NCBI GenBank assembly: GCA_016748015.1
Contig: JAAOMT010000135.1
Location: 1 to 64,000, forward strand
DNA: 64,000 bases
Reading direction: 5' to 3'
From: Geosiphon pyriformis
Lineage: Eukaryota; Glomeromycota; Glomeromycetes; Archaeosporales; Geosiphonaceae
In this document: piece by piece, positions 1 to 11,519 of the stretch
Numbering within the stretch: the stretch's first letter is position 1
Layout of the letters: each line of letters opens with the position of its first letter
Notes under the pieces: model-generated
What the model was told of the DNA's origin: nothing
What the model saw: only the letters and a program-made list of their open reading frames with translations
Database searches by the model: none
Position numbers and translations under genes: made by a program

Positions 1-2
1 GT

Positions 3-662
3 AAATCTCTAGCCAAAGTCTCAACAGACTTTGAGCAGAAATGGGATATCTTTATTCCATCAGTGTTACTAGCATACAGAACACTAAAACAAGATATTAC
101 AAAACACACACCATTTGATTTAACTTATGGAAGGACAGCAACATTACCAATTAATTTCACAGTAAAAACATACCCTGTGCAACTAATTAATGAAGAGAAC
201 TTTCAAGAAACACTCCAAAGAAGGACTTACACTCTTCTTAGTACACTGGAAGTAAAAAGAAGAATAACAGCAACTCATATTGAACATTCCCAAGCTCAAC
301 AAAAAGAAAGACATAACAACAAATTATCACCCATAACCAACGAATTTAAAATAAGAAATAAAGTTCTTTTACACAGAACTAAGGCTGAAAAACAATGGAG
401 TGGAAAATTTGAACATAAATGGGATGAACCATTTTATATTCACGAAATTCTAGGCAATGGATCATACAAGTTAAGACTTAATGATAAAATACTAGCAAAA
501 ATTGTACATGGAAACAGATTGAAACACTATCATTCCAGAAACAATCCTGAAACATTAATTCCACAAATTGGTACACATTCTCCTTTAATTAATTCTGAAG
601 ATATTCCCCAAAATATAGAACCAATAATTATAATAGAACAACAACCAAACTTGAACACTTAA
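3..662 (+). pseudogene. integrase C-terminal region of A1 (start outside the window)
   Basis: The frame is open from base 3 to a stop at 660-662. It covers the end of the catalytic core (EQKWDIFIPSVLLAYRTLKQ, typical of Ty3 integrase after the catalytic Glu) and the C-terminal GPY/F-like module (KWDEPFYIHEILGNGSYKLR). This is the best preserved copy of this segment in the window: four stops present in A2 are sense codons here (TGG at 42-44, CAA at 297-299, TGG at 420-422, and a sense codon in place of the TGA near 21231). Upstream catalytic residues are outside the window, so it could be part of an intact gene, although ORF3 of the same element is broken. Confidence 0.9.
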
Positions 663-848
663 ATTTTACAATAATTCTTCAATAAAAACACAAAGACAAA
701 AAATAGTAAATAATTACAAAAACACCCAAACCCAAAAACAAATAAAAACCCCATATCCAAAAATAATTTTTTTTATTCTTCCTTTTTATAATTAGTCAAT
801 TTTATCATGATTATTCCCTGAAATATTCAACAAATATCCCAAAAGTTA

Positions 849-1513
849 ATGTTAGTCTTGAAAATACTTCCTGACTTATCCATAACGATTAATAGAAGTC
901 AAATTAATTACATTCAAAAAAAAACCACAGCCTCAGTAGTAAATCATTTACAGAACTATTACCCCTATAAAAGAAAAACAAAAAGTCACTCTGAAAATAG
1001 GTTACCAAGACTTTTGAAGCAAGCACTGGAAGAAAATCTTTTAATTGCCCTTATTGACATTCCACCAAATGCTACAATGTAACAAAAACTTCTACTATTT
1101 CTCAATGAACAAAACAATGAACACACTCCTATCTATAAATACTTTCACATTGAAAAGACACTTTATAAACGAAAACTGGAACTTGAAACAACAAATCTCA
1201 CTGCTGAAGCTATACAAAAACAAATTCATAATGAATTCAAAACAGCAGCTGGACCAACAAACACTCGCTACAAACTTAGAGCAGCTTTTAGACTCTATGA
1301 TTTGTTTAATACTTGTGAAAATATTCTACAAAATTTAATACTGTAACCAATAAAAGTCCAATACATTGGCAAACTCACAGAACTGAAATTTCAACAATTT
1401 TCAGACCAGATTACTTCAATTATTTTGGATTACTATCTCAATATCACAGATAGTGCTTGGACTTTGACAGAGCTCAGTCTTGAGGAAGAGATTATGTTAC
1501 CAGTAGAATTTTA
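849..1513 (+). pseudogene. ORF3 of A1, unknown product
   Basis: A third reading frame follows integrase by about 190 bases and ends 18 nt or so inside the 3' LTR. It matches ORF3 of A2 in the same frame over about 221 codons. Stops at 1080-1082 and 1344-1346 are CAA in A2, so both look like C-to-T losses of Gln. The predicted protein is rich in Lys, Gln, Leu and Ile, without signal peptide or membrane segment. I recognise no domain. Its position is that of env in retroviruses, but nothing in the sequence supports an envelope protein. The last codons encode the polypurine tract (near 1482-1494). Confidence 0.7.
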
Positions 1514-2485
1514 GCTATTAATTAGCATGAAATTACCCTTATAATTCTTATAATTAATTAGTATATTAATATCATTTCAAATTATCATTTATTATTTAAT
1601 CAATTATCACATATCACAATTTAATTAAATAATTCAATTAGTATAACAAAAAGTAGGATGATCAAATTACACAATACCCTGAACTTTGTAACATTTAAAA
1701 ATTCGCTGAAATTTACAGAAATTTGCCGAAATTTATAGAAATTTGCCGAAATTATAAATAGTTTATCCAAATTAATCAATAGTTCAACGAAATAACTTGT
1801 AGTTCATCAAAATGTATTTTTAGTTCACCAAAATTTGAGCAAAGAGAAAAAGTGCAAGTTCATAGACTAGTATTACAACAAGTTGTATAAAAAAAGAGCT
1901 TTTCTCTTCAAGAAAATATATCTTACTTTAGATTTATCACTTAGAACCATTCCTACACACACAAAAAAAAATAAATATCAAATAACTTAAAAAACCAAAT
2001 TCTTTAATTATTGCACTTGGAAAATTCCCAAAACCCAACTAATGTTTTAAAATTGATTAGCTACCAATTTCAGTAAACTGTTAGTGACTTCAGGCCTGAA
2101 TAAAAAACGTTTCCCTTAATAAAAGCCTATTTTTTTTACATTTTTTTTATTTTTTTTTTCTTTTCTTATTACAATCATTAGGGTAGCCTACAGACGAAAT
2201 TCCTGTAGAAGAGTTGACTTTTATAGCAAAGTAACTACACATTTTTTAGTGAGCTTCCAGACGAGCAATTCCTGAGAAAAAGTTGACGTTTACTACAATG
2301 TAACTACATAAAGTAACTGACAAAGAATTGGCTATTCCACGTATAAGCCCAGCAGTTCAAATTATAAGAGATAATTTGAAAATAAATTCAGTTATTGGAG
2401 GTTTAACTTCTTCTAGAAAACGTGAATTTGCAACCAACAGACATTTACAACATTCAAAAAAAGAGACCAAAAACCTCTGGTAACA
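1495..2485 (+). repeat. 3' LTR of A1
   Basis: The LTR begins TGTTACC and ends GGTAACA, a 7-bp inverted repeat, and is preceded by a purine tract. Near 1690-1760 it holds imperfect repeats built on GAAATTTGCCGAAATTTA, followed by repeats of AGTTCA-C-AAAAT, and then a TATA-like box (TTGTATAAAA) near 1872-1890. It matches the A2 LTRs along its length. Confidence 0.92.
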
Positions 2486-3687
2486 CCGAAATTGAAAAAA
2501 AAACTATCTTATTTAACATGCACTTAGATATCCATTCAGGCCACTTTGAAAAAGAAGCAACTATTCAACATACAACTAGTCATTATTATTGGCCAAAAAT
2601 GCATTCAGATATTATCCAATACATAAAAAATTGTGACTTGCACCAATGAAAAAGAGGAACAAAAACAACAGAATCACTAAGACCCATAAAAGTTGGACAA
2701 CCATTTGATAAAATTGAAATTAATTTAGTTGGACCATTACCAATAACAGCAAAAAACAATTGTTATATTGCAATAGCAGTAGATTACCTCACTAAATGGC
2801 CAGAAGCCAGAGCCATTCAAACAGCTGATGCTATATTCATAGCCTACTTTGTACATGAAGATTTAATTTGCCACCATGGATGTCCACAAAAATTGTTGTC
2901 AGATCAAAGGACACATTTTGTAAACAGTACACTAAATGAGCTCAGCCAAAGATTTGGAATTAAATGACCACTATCATCATCATATCACCTTTAAACAAAT
3001 GAATTAGTTGAATGGTTTAACCATACACTATGTGAAGCATTAGCCAAAATCAGCAATGAACATGAAAAAGAATGGGATTTGTTCATACCAACAGTTTTAT
3101 TAACATATAGAACATTAAAACAAGATACTATAAAATTCACACTATTTGAATTGGTTTATAGAAGAAAGACCATATTACTAATAAAACTTACTATTTCAAC
3201 TTATCCAAATGAAATTATTACAGAAACAACATTCCATGAAACAATACTTAGAAGAATATATGAGTTAATGGAAATTTTGGAGAACAAAAGAAGAAAAGCA
3301 GCTCAAAATATTAAACAGTTACAAGCATAACAAAAAGTGAGACATGATAACCAATTACCAGATGATATAATTAGCTATAAAATAGGAGACAAAGTATTGT
3401 TGCATCATACTAAAGCAGAAAAGCAATAGAATAGAAAGTTTGATCACAAATGGAATAAACCATTCTATATTCATGAAATACTTGGCAATGGAGCATACAA
3501 GTTAAGACTGAATGAAAAATTTTTAAGAAAAGCAGCACATGGCAACTGGCTGAAATTATATTATAACAAACCAGTAATAATAATACAAACACTTAAAATT
3601 AGAACACAAATACCACTAGTATTACCAGATCAGATTCCACAAAATTTAGAACCAGTAGTTTTAATTGAACATTATATAAAAAGATAA
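2486..3687 (+). pseudogene. integrase of B1 (N-terminal part cut off by A1)
   Basis: The frame begins inside the zinc-binding N-terminal domain: His residues of HLDIHSGHF and the Cys of KNCDLH are visible, the second Cys of CxxC being His in this copy. The core follows with an Asp in LVGPL context, a second Asp in LLSDQRTHFVN, and Glu in NELVEWFNH. The C-terminal GPY/F-like module ends near 3687. In-frame stops occur near 2647, 2965, 2992, 3328 and 3427. Where B2 or A1 can be compared, several replace Trp or Gln codons. Confidence 0.85.
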
Positions 3688-3730
3688 TTAATCTTAAATT
3701 ACACTAAGAAACAGTTAACAAAGCATAAAA

Positions 3731-4435
3731 ATGCATGCAAAAGAGTCCAAAAAGCAGTCAAGAATTAAAACAATAACATATATTCCAGAAAACATTAGTA
3801 AGTTAATCCAACAATTATGTCGAAGCTTACAACAATCAAATTCAGATTTGAAAATTACAATCAATAGTTTCAAGATATCATATAAAAAAATAATAATACC
3901 AAATTTTACGATAAATGAGAAACCTAGTTTTGTACCATATACTACTATTGCCAAAAACAGTAACAGCTTTATCAACAAAATCATTAAAAATTTAGGAATA
4001 GCATTGGACAATACATTGATAACAGAAGAAATAAACATAGTATAATTAATACCAAATATATTTGAACAGCTGAAAGAAAAATTCCCTATTAATTATTGTT
4101 ATTACCAATTAAGAAAACAATTAAATATACAAATATTATACTCAAAAGATTCAGTTAAAGTATTCAACAAAACAACGATACAATAATTAGAAAGTTTTAT
4201 TGGAAAAACCAACAATATACTTCATATAAAAGCTGTTTACAGAATTTTTAAGACTTTCAAAAACTGTCACAAAGTACTATTGAATCCAACTATGAATCTT
4301 ATAACAATTAATAGCATTGGACAATTAACCAATTTACAATTTTAAAATTTACAACAACAAATTAATAATACAGTATTAGATTATTATAGTAATATAGAAA
4401 TCAATGAAAAAATTAACTTTGATTTTGACAGAGCT
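3731..4435 (+). pseudogene. ORF3 of B1, unknown product
   Basis: Starts at ATG 3731 about 45 bases after the integrase stop. The first open stretch is 104 codons (to 4045); homology to B2 continues in the same frame to the polypurine tract near 4445, through stops that are shared with B2 (after NIV and after NLQF). Shared stops mean either that the true ORF ends at 4045 or that both copies descend from an already broken source. The protein is Ile-, Asn- and Lys-rich with no domain I recognise. The long antisense frame at 3715-4038 is hydrophobic only because it is the complement of AT-rich codons. Confidence 0.55.
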
Positions 4436-4457
4436 TAATCTTGAAAGAAAGAGATAA

Positions 4458-5659
4458 TATTACAGTTTAAGAATTTAATAGGAATTATAAATAATATAAA
4501 TTAGCCAATCATGAAATAGCACAGCAACAATTTATAAAAAAAAATAATTTACAAATAACAGCAAGCACTATTTTACAATAGCAGCAAACACTATTGTGTA
4601 ATAGCAACAAGCACTATTTTACAATAGCAGCAAGCACTATTGTGCAAAAGCAGCAAGCACTATTTTACAATAGCAGCAAGCACTATTTAGAAATAATGGA
4701 AATAGAATATTACAAGACGTTATTTTATAAAACAATAATTATGTATATATATAATAGTTTTAATAATAAAGAATCAAACAAGTTTTAACTAGAAGCAACA
4801 AATATTTAAATAAAATCTTATTCAAAAAAGAATTAATAAAAAAAAATAACAAATTGAATGAACATCACAATTACAAAATTAACAATAGATTTACATATCC
4901 TCTCTAGCAAATAAAACTATCATTCCATTTCTGAACTCTTTGGAAGAATAATCTCTGATCAAGATTATTCATGTGGTTACTAATTGAATTAAAAAAGCTT
5001 TATTATATACTTAAGGAAATCACAAAAAGGCCATTAACATTCCGTGTTTCTAAATTAGAAAAACACATCAGACAATTGCAAGGATAGCCTTAGAGAAGAC
5101 TCTAAACAGCAAGTAGATTTCAGATTAGCCTCTGGAAAGAAGTACACAACATACAAAAACAACTAGAATTAAAGAGAAGATTTACATTACAACATCAAGA
5201 AAAAACCTTCAGTACATTATCATTAATATTCAACACATAAAATAAAAGAACTTACGAGAGACTGATTGCAATTAAAACAGGAAATCAACAATTAAAATAT
5301 ACCAAGAAAACACTTCTGTAATAACGTGGTTACTAATTAAATTGAAAAAGCTTTATAATATTCTTAGGAAAATTGTGAAAAAGCCATTAACATTCTATGT
5401 TTTTAGATTAGAGAAACACATTAGGCAATTACAAAGATAGTCTAACAGGTAAATTTCAGATTAGTCTTTGAGAAAGAGTACACAATATATAAAGACAACT
5501 AGAATTAAAAAGAAGACTTACATCACAACATCAAAAGAAAACCTTCAGTATATTATCATTATTATCTAACACATAAAATTAAAAAACTCACAAAAGACTG
5601 ATTGCAATTAAAATGGGAGATCAACAATTAAAATATACCAAGAAAACACTTCTATAACA
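4458..5659 (+). repeat. 3' LTR of B1 with an internal 330-bp tandem duplication
   Basis: Starts TATTACAG and ends TATAACA. At 1.2 kb it is about 340 bp longer than the B2 LTRs because its downstream part is present twice (about 4970-5325 and 5326-5659): both copies run from GTGGTTACTAATT to ACCAAGAAAACACTTCT. The two halves differ by scattered changes and small gaps. The LTR also holds the 23-bp repeat array at 4559-4700 and a TATATATAA box near 4744. Confidence 0.85.
4559..4700 (+). repeat. 23-bp tandem repeats in the U3 of B1
   Basis: About six units of AGCAGCAAGCACTATTTTAC plus AAT, alternating with a TTGTGCAAT version, so a 46-bp higher-order unit is visible. The array ends about 45 bases before TATATATAA, which suggests a promoter-proximal (enhancer-like) array. 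The frame at 4594-4788 merely translates this array. Confidence 0.88.
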
Positions 5660-6647
5660 ATATGTATCCACTTCCCAAAATTGATGCAATACTAGACAAA
5701 TTCAATAATGCTACTTTTTTCTTAACTATTAACTTAATTGCTGAATTCTGACAAGTAAAGATGGATCCAAAAAGCAGAAAAAAAACTGCCTTCATTATCA
5801 AGTATAGTACTTATGAATTCACAGTTATGCCTTTTGGTCTTACCAATATTCCTCTCACCTTTCAATGCCTAATAGACAAAGTGTTTGAATCAGTAAAAAA
5901 AACTTTGTTTTGGTTTACTTAAATGTATTTAAAAACCTAGAATAAACATCTTGAACACTTGTAAAAGGTTTTTGATTTTCTTAGAAATGCCAAGCTTAAA
6001 ATAAACCCAATCAAATTTTTTTTTGAACAACAATCCACCCAGTTTTTTGGTTATTTTATTACAAAAAATAGAATTTTTTCTGATCCAGCTAAAGTTAAAA
6101 AAGTCTAGAACATTAGACAATTAATGAATGTTCCTGAACTACACTTTTTTCTTGGTTTGACTTCTTATTATTACAAATTTATTAAGGATTTCTTCAAAAT
6201 TGCCTTTTCTCTCAATCAACTACTCAAAAAAAATATCAATTATTACTGGAGCATTTATCAACAAAAAGCTTTTAAAACTCTGAAAAAAAAACTTGTTACT
6301 AAATTAATTCTTAAGCAATCTGATTTGGACCAATCTTTCATTCTTCACACTGATGTATTTGGCTATGAACTTGGTGTTATTTTCTCACAAAAAAATAAAA
6401 ATAGCAGAAAACATGCTATAACATATGTCAGTAGAACTCTTACACCAGCAGAAAAGAACTATTTAGTTACTAAACAAGAATGCTTAACAATAGTTTAGGC
6501 TACTAGTTACTGGGATCAATATTTTTTTAACAGTAAATTCCTAGTGGTAACAGATTATTAAGCCTTAGTTTGGCTGCACAATAAAAAGAAGCTGAAACAC
6601 AAACAAATAACTTGCTGAATACTCCATCTGGATGAATTTAACTATAA
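5660..6647 (+). pseudogene. RT-RNase H fragment of family C element C1
   Basis: Plus-strand remains of a Ty3 polymerase, cut on the left by B1 and on the right by C2. It starts at the PLPKIDAML motif of RT, continues through the FGLTN region (MPFGLTNIPLTF), the thumb and connection (FLGLTSYYYKF) and RNase H (FILHTDVFGYELGV, ITYVSRTLTPAEKN). The catalytic YLDD is lost (LVYLN followed by other residues near 5915) and there are several stops. The longest open part is 6124-6498. RNase H breaks off at 6647, where the C2 LTR begins after ATAA. Confidence 0.85.
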
Positions 6648-7361
6648 TGTTATAAGTTGAAGTAACAAACTAATGAGTAGTAAGGAAAAACAAGATTGTA
6701 AGATAATAAAAAAAATCAAAGAAAATTTAACTTCAAAAAGCAAATTAAATGAGTATAAATTTAATGTATAAAATTAATCTCATAAAATATCTTAGTTGTT
6801 ATACTTTTTAAAAAATAATCAGAGAATCTGAAAGTAGAAAGATAGTCTATACTGAAAACAAATGATTACATACTGGTATAATTTTATGTTTCATATTAGT
6901 GCTCTTAGAATTTAATATCAAATATCAGATATATTTTTCAGTCACATTTTATTCAATAATCTTCAAATGTTATAATTATATGTTTCAGAAAAAAGGTAGA
7001 AAATAACCAACAAATAATCTTTTATTCCAAAATGTTTTGGATACTTGAAGATAGAAAAAGAGAAATTAGTAATAAAAAAAGGATTGAGATGAAAGTTGTT
7101 ATTTTATTTATTTGATTTCTAATATGTCTTGTTTTCTAACATGTTTTTTTACAGCTAAGAAATTTATTGCTTATATAGTTATCAAAAAGTGATTAATGAT
7201 CAGATCAATAACTAGGTCAATAATCAAGTCAATAATCAGATCAATGATCAGGTCAATAATTAAGTCAATAATTACTATCTAAAAATAGGGTGGCTAATTA
7301 TATAAAATTAATGGCTAATACATATGATAATTAATAAAAAATATGGATTTCAACCATAATA
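6648..7361 (-). repeat. 3' LTR of C2
   Basis: On the plus strand it starts TGTTATAAGTTG and ends CAACCATAATA; on its own strand it runs from TATTATGGTTG to TATAACA. It contains seven 12-bp units (consensus GGTCAATGATCA) near 7190-7273, next to the reverse complement of the TATATAAGC box. Confidence 0.88.
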
Positions 7362-8083
7362 TTACTCTCTTTAAAGAGATTGAGCTTCAGCAAAATCAAG
7401 CTATTCATGGAATAATTTATTTGAAGGATTTTGTTTAATTCAAAGCTAACTAGTTTATTGAAGTTTTTGGTAGATAAGATGTATAATATTTGAGATGAAA
7501 TAAGTTTTGTATCCAAAAAACCAAATTTTTGTATAAGAGTTTTGGCTCTTTTAGCAATAGTTAAAACTCTTGAGATATTTAATCATATAATGCCCAAAAT
7601 TTCTGCCTGTATTTCTGAAGTTGTTTTTTTTATTAGTTTTATGTCCTCTATAATTTTACCAAGACAACTATAGAGTTTTAATTGCCTTCCATATGACAAG
7701 TTTTTGTTTATGAGTAAGATTTCTTGGAGTGTTTTTCCAATTGTGCTGAAAGGTAGGAGTATAACTGCTGTTATACTTTCCAACAAATATTTATCCATTT
7801 TGCTACCAATTTTTTTTCTTCTGGTAATGGTTTTCTTGGGTTTAATAACAGTATATGTTCTACTGTTATCAGTTATGGTAGTCTGTTTTCTAATAGTTAG
7901 AGTAGTATTTAGATAGGTTTTGATCCAATACTTATGGAAAGTATAAAAGGCATTTTGAATGTTTTGATCCAAAAAATAATTATTCATGTTGATTGAAGAT
8001 ACCTCTGTTTTGGAAATGATGTATTTATTTATACTTGATTTTTGCTGATAATTTGAGTCAGTTTTACTATAACAGGCAACCAA
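7331..8083 (-). pseudogene. ORF3 of C2, unknown product
   Basis: About 250 codons between integrase and the 3' LTR, homologous to ORF3 of C4, C5 and C6. One TGA at about 7580 breaks the frame; C4 has CAG there and C5 has the same TGA. Recognisable segments are FLDQNIQNAFYTFHKYW, a basic KPKKTITRRKK stretch, and LSYGRQLKLYSCLGKI. There is no membrane span. The C-terminus is coded by the polypurine tract and the first bases of the LTR. The function is unknown. Confidence 0.65.
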
Positions 8084-8495
8084 TCAAGTTATTTATGATA
8101 TTTTTTGAGTTGTATATCATAAACAGGACAATTATTAAAGATTGTTTCAAATTGATCTTAAAGAATATAAGAACCATTGTTCAAAACTTTGTTGACTAAA
8201 AAGAATTTTTTTTATTGGCTAGAGAATTTATTACCATAGACATTGTTTTTGTCTAAATAATATTCTAATATTAAGTTATCAACACTTAAAAAAAGTGTTT
8301 TATAAGTTTTTTTTTTCTTAAGCTTTTCTTAGAACTGTTTTATTTTTTTAAAGACAATTATTTGTACTTTTACCAATGAGTTAAAAATGGTACCAAGTCT
8401 TTTTTGCAAAATGTTTTTATAATTTTCTATTGTGATTTCTTTAAAAAGTATTGTTTTAATATTAGTTTCTATTGGTAATGTTGCTATGTATCTAT
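8084..8495 (-). pseudogene. integrase C-terminal part of C2, joined across B2 to 24439-24987
   Basis: This piece encodes the GPY/F-like C-terminal module (remains of FIVNKVLNNGSYILQDQ) and the preceding basic linker. The missing upstream part lies at 24439-24987 on the far side of B2. Both pieces carry stops. Confidence 0.78.
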
Positions 8496-9361
8496 TGTTA
8501 TAAAGGTGTTTTCTTAGTATATTTTAATTGTTGATTTCCTGTTTTAATCACAATTAGTCTCTTGTGAGTTCCTCAATTTTATGTGTTGGATATTAATGAT
8601 AATGTACTGAAGGTTTTTTCTTGATGTTGTGATGTAAGTCTTCTCTTTAATTCTAGTTGTCTTTGTATGTTATGTACTCTTTCCCAAAGGCTAATCTAAA
8701 ATCTACCCACTGTTTGGGGTCTTCTCTAAGGCTATCCTTGCAATTGCCTGATGTGTTTCTCTAATTTAGAAACACAGAATATTAATGGCCTTTTCATGAT
8801 TTCCCTAAGTATATAATAAAGCTTTTTCAATTTAATTAGTAACTACATGAATAATCTTGATCAGAGATTATTCTTCTAAAGAGTTCAAAAATAGAATGAT
8901 AGTTTCATTTGCTAAAGAGGGTATATAAATTCTATTGTTAATCTTATAATTGTAATGTTCATTCAATTTATTATTTTTTTTTATTAATTATTTTTGAATA
9001 AGATTTTATTTAGATATTTGTTGTTTTTAGTTAAAGCTTGTTTGATTCTTCATCATTAAAACTATTGTATATATATATAATTATTGTTTTACAAAATAAC
9101 GTCTTGTAATACTCTATTTTTGTTATTTCTAAATAATACTTACTGTTATTGTAAAATAGTGCTTGCTGCTTTTGCACAATAGTGCTTGCTGCTATTGTAA
9201 AATAGTGCTTGCTGCTATTGCATAATAGTACTTGCTGCTATTGTAAAATAGTGCTTACTGTTATTTGTAAATCATTTTTTTTTATAAATTGTTGCTGTGC
9301 TATTTCATGATTGGCTAATTTATATTATTTATAATTCCTATTAAATTCTTGAACTATAATA
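8496..9361 (-). repeat. 3' LTR of B2
   Basis: Reads TATTATAGTTC...TATAACA on the minus strand. It contains the 23-bp repeat array (about 9136-9275, five to six units) and the TATATATAA box near 9070. It is similar to the 5' LTR at 23595-24438 with many single-base differences, so the insertion is not recent. Confidence 0.9.
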
Positions 9362-9384
9362 TTATTCTCTTCTTTCAAGATTGA

Positions 9385-10088
9385 GCTCTGTTGAAATCAA
9401 AGTTAATTTTTTTATTGATTTCTATATTACTATAATAATCTAATACTGTATTATTAATTTGTTGTTGTAAATTTTAAAATTGTAAATTGGTTAATTGTTT
9501 AATGCTATTAATTGTTATAAGATTCATAGTTGGATCTAATAATACTTTGTAACAGTTTTTGAAAGCCTTAAAAATTCTGTAAACAGCTTTTATATAAAGT
9601 ATATTGTTGGTTTTTCCAATAAAACTTTCCAATTGTTGTATTGTTGTTTTGCTGAATACTTTAACTCAATCTTTTAAGTATAATGTTTGTATGTTTAATT
9701 GTTTTCTTAATTGGTAATAACAATAATTAATAGGGAATTTTTCTTTCAGCTGTTTAAATATACTTGGTGTTAATTATACTATGTTTATTTTTTCTGTTGT
9801 CAATATATTGTTCAATGCTATTCCTAAATTTTTAATGGTTTTGTCAATAAAGCTGTTACTGTTTTTGGCAATAGTAATATATGATACAAAACTAAGTTTC
9901 TCATTTATTGTAGAATTTGGTATTATTTTTTTTTTATATGATATCTCAGAACTATTGATTGTAATTTTCAAATCTGAATTTGATTGTTGTAAGCTTCAAC
10001 ATAATTGTTGGGTTAGCTTACTAATGTTTTCTGGAATATATGTTATTGTTTTAATTCCTAACTGCTTTTTGGGCTTTTTTGCATGCAT
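9385..10088 (-). pseudogene. ORF3 of B2, unknown product
   Basis: Homologue of B1 ORF3 starting at the same ATG (MHAK...). Stops are present after about 30 residues, at the NIV position shared with B1, and further downstream. It ends at the polypurine tract near 9375. The plus-strand frame at 9781-10104 is its antisense shadow. Confidence 0.55.
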
Positions 10089-10131
10089 TTTTTTGCTTTG
10101 TTAACTGTTTTTTGGTGTAATTTAAGATTAA

Positions 10132-11511
10132 TTATCTTTTTATATAATGTTCAATTAAAACTACTGGTTTTAAATTTTGTGAAATCTGATCTGATAATAC
10201 TAGTGGTATTTGTGTTTTAATTCTAAGTATTTGTGTTGTTATTACTGGTTTGTTGTAATATAATTTCAGCCAGTTGCTATGTGCTGTTTTTCTTAAAATT
10301 TTTTCATCCAGTCTTAACTTGTATGCTCTATTGCCAAGTATTTCATAAATATAGAATGGTTCATCCCACTTGTGGTCAAACTTTCCACTCCATTGCTTTT
10401 CTGCTTTAGTATGATGCAACAATACTTTGTTTTCTATTTTATAGCTAATTATATTATTTGATAACTGATTATCATGTCTTACTTTTTGTTGTGCTTGTGA
10501 CTATTTAATATTTTGAGCTGCTTTTCTTCTTTTGTTTTCCAAAATTTCCATTAACTCATATGTTTTTCTAAGTATTGTTTTGTGGAATGTTGTTTTTGTA
10601 ATAATTTCATTTGAATAAGTTGGAATAGTAAGTTTTATTAGTAATATGGTTTTTCTTCCATAAACCAATTCAAATGGTGTAAATTTTATAGTATCTTGTT
10701 TTAATGTCTTATATGTTAATAAAACTGCTGGTATGAACAAATCTCATTTTTTTTCATGTTTATTGCTAATTTTGGCTAATGTTTCATATAGTGTATGGTT
10801 AAACCATTCAACTAATTCATTTGTTTAAAGATGGTATGGTAATGATAGTGGTTGTTTAATTCCAAATCTTTGGCTGAGCTCATTTAGTGTACTGTTTACA
10901 AAATGTGTCCTTTGATCTGACAACAATTCTTGTAGACATTTATGATGACAAATTAAATTTTCATGTACAAAGTGGATTACAGATATAGCATCAGCTGTTT
11001 AAATGGCTCTGGCTTCTGGCTATTTAGTGAGGTAATCTACTGCTACTGCAATATAACAATTGTTTCTTGCTGTTATTAGTAATAGTTCAACTAAATCAAT
11101 TCCAATTCTATCAAATAGTTGTCCAACTTTTATGGGTTTTAGTGATTCTGTTGTTTTTGTTTCTCCTTTTCATTGGCACAGGTCACAATTTTTTATGTAT
11201 TGGATAATATCTGAGTGCATTTTTGGCCAATAATAATGACTAGTTGTATGTTGAATAGTTGCTTCTTTTTCAAAGTAGCCTAAATGGATATCTGAATGCA
11301 TGTTAAATAAGATGGTTTCTTTTTCATTTTCGGTTATAACTCTCAATAAATTATCTGGATTTTGTTGATTCTGGTAATAAAGTATGTGGTTTTGAATAAA
11401 ATAATGTTTTAATAATTTCTGGAACTTAATTAGTTTTTTTATTGGTGTGTCTTCATCTAGATGTAGTGTTCTTAAGTATTGGCTAAAATTTTTGTAAAGA
11501 TAATTGTCCAT
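10132..11511 (-). pseudogene. integrase of B2
   Basis: The N-terminal part is open (11170-11511, 113 codons) with a His/Cys zinc finger: the His of NMHSDIHLGYF and CDLCQ are visible. The core is broken by stops but shows GIDLVELL (first Asp) and LLSDQRTHFVN (second Asp), and the region of the catalytic Glu near 10810. The segment at 10501-10740 (VLLTYKTLKQD) and the C-terminal module at 10132-10422 (KWDEPFYIYEILGN) remain open. There is no RNase H before the start, unlike A2. Confidence 0.85.
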
Positions 11512-11519
11512 TGTTTATG

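Larger units (their letters stand above)
1..2485 (+). mobile_element. Ty3-type retrotransposon A1, 3' part only
   Basis: This is the 3' end of a family A element: integrase C-terminus, ORF3 and a complete 3' LTR. The 5' part lies left of the window. It is a close relative of the two-LTR copy A2. Directly after the LTR the sequence changes to family B integrase, so A1 was inserted into B1. The 4 bases to the right of the LTR are ccga; the left flank is not in the window, so no target duplication can be tested. Confidence 0.93.
2486..5659 (+). mobile_element. Ty3-type retrotransposon B1, 3' part, interrupted by A1
   Basis: The sequence right of A1 begins in the middle of a family B integrase and continues through ORF3 to a 3' LTR. 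The 5' part would lie to the left of A1, outside the window. The element ends at a TAACA terminus and is followed by family C RT sequence, so B1 was itself inserted into C1. It aligns with the minus-strand copy B2. Confidence 0.9.
6648..8495 (-). mobile_element. Ty3-type retrotransposon C2, left part
   Basis: Minus-strand family C element inserted in C1. This part holds the 3' LTR, ORF3 and the C-terminal half of integrase. It is interrupted at 8495 by B2 and continues at 24439-24987, where the integrase frame resumes at the matching place (a 4-base overlap, ctat against ccat). The rest (RNase H, RT, protease, gag, 5' LTR) should follow L1 to the right of the window. Confidence 0.88.

Noticed and set aside
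3715-4038. Minus-strand frame with several hydrophobic, membrane-like stretches (also 9781-10104 on the plus strand)
   Set aside because: It is the exact antisense of B-family ORF3. Complementing Asn/Lys/Ile-rich codons gives Leu/Ile/Phe-rich translation; it is found in both B copies only because ORF3 is.
4594-4788. Small ORF with repeated KHYF/AAST units
   Set aside because: It is a translation of the 23-bp U3 repeat array; the B2 LTRs have no equivalent conserved ORF.
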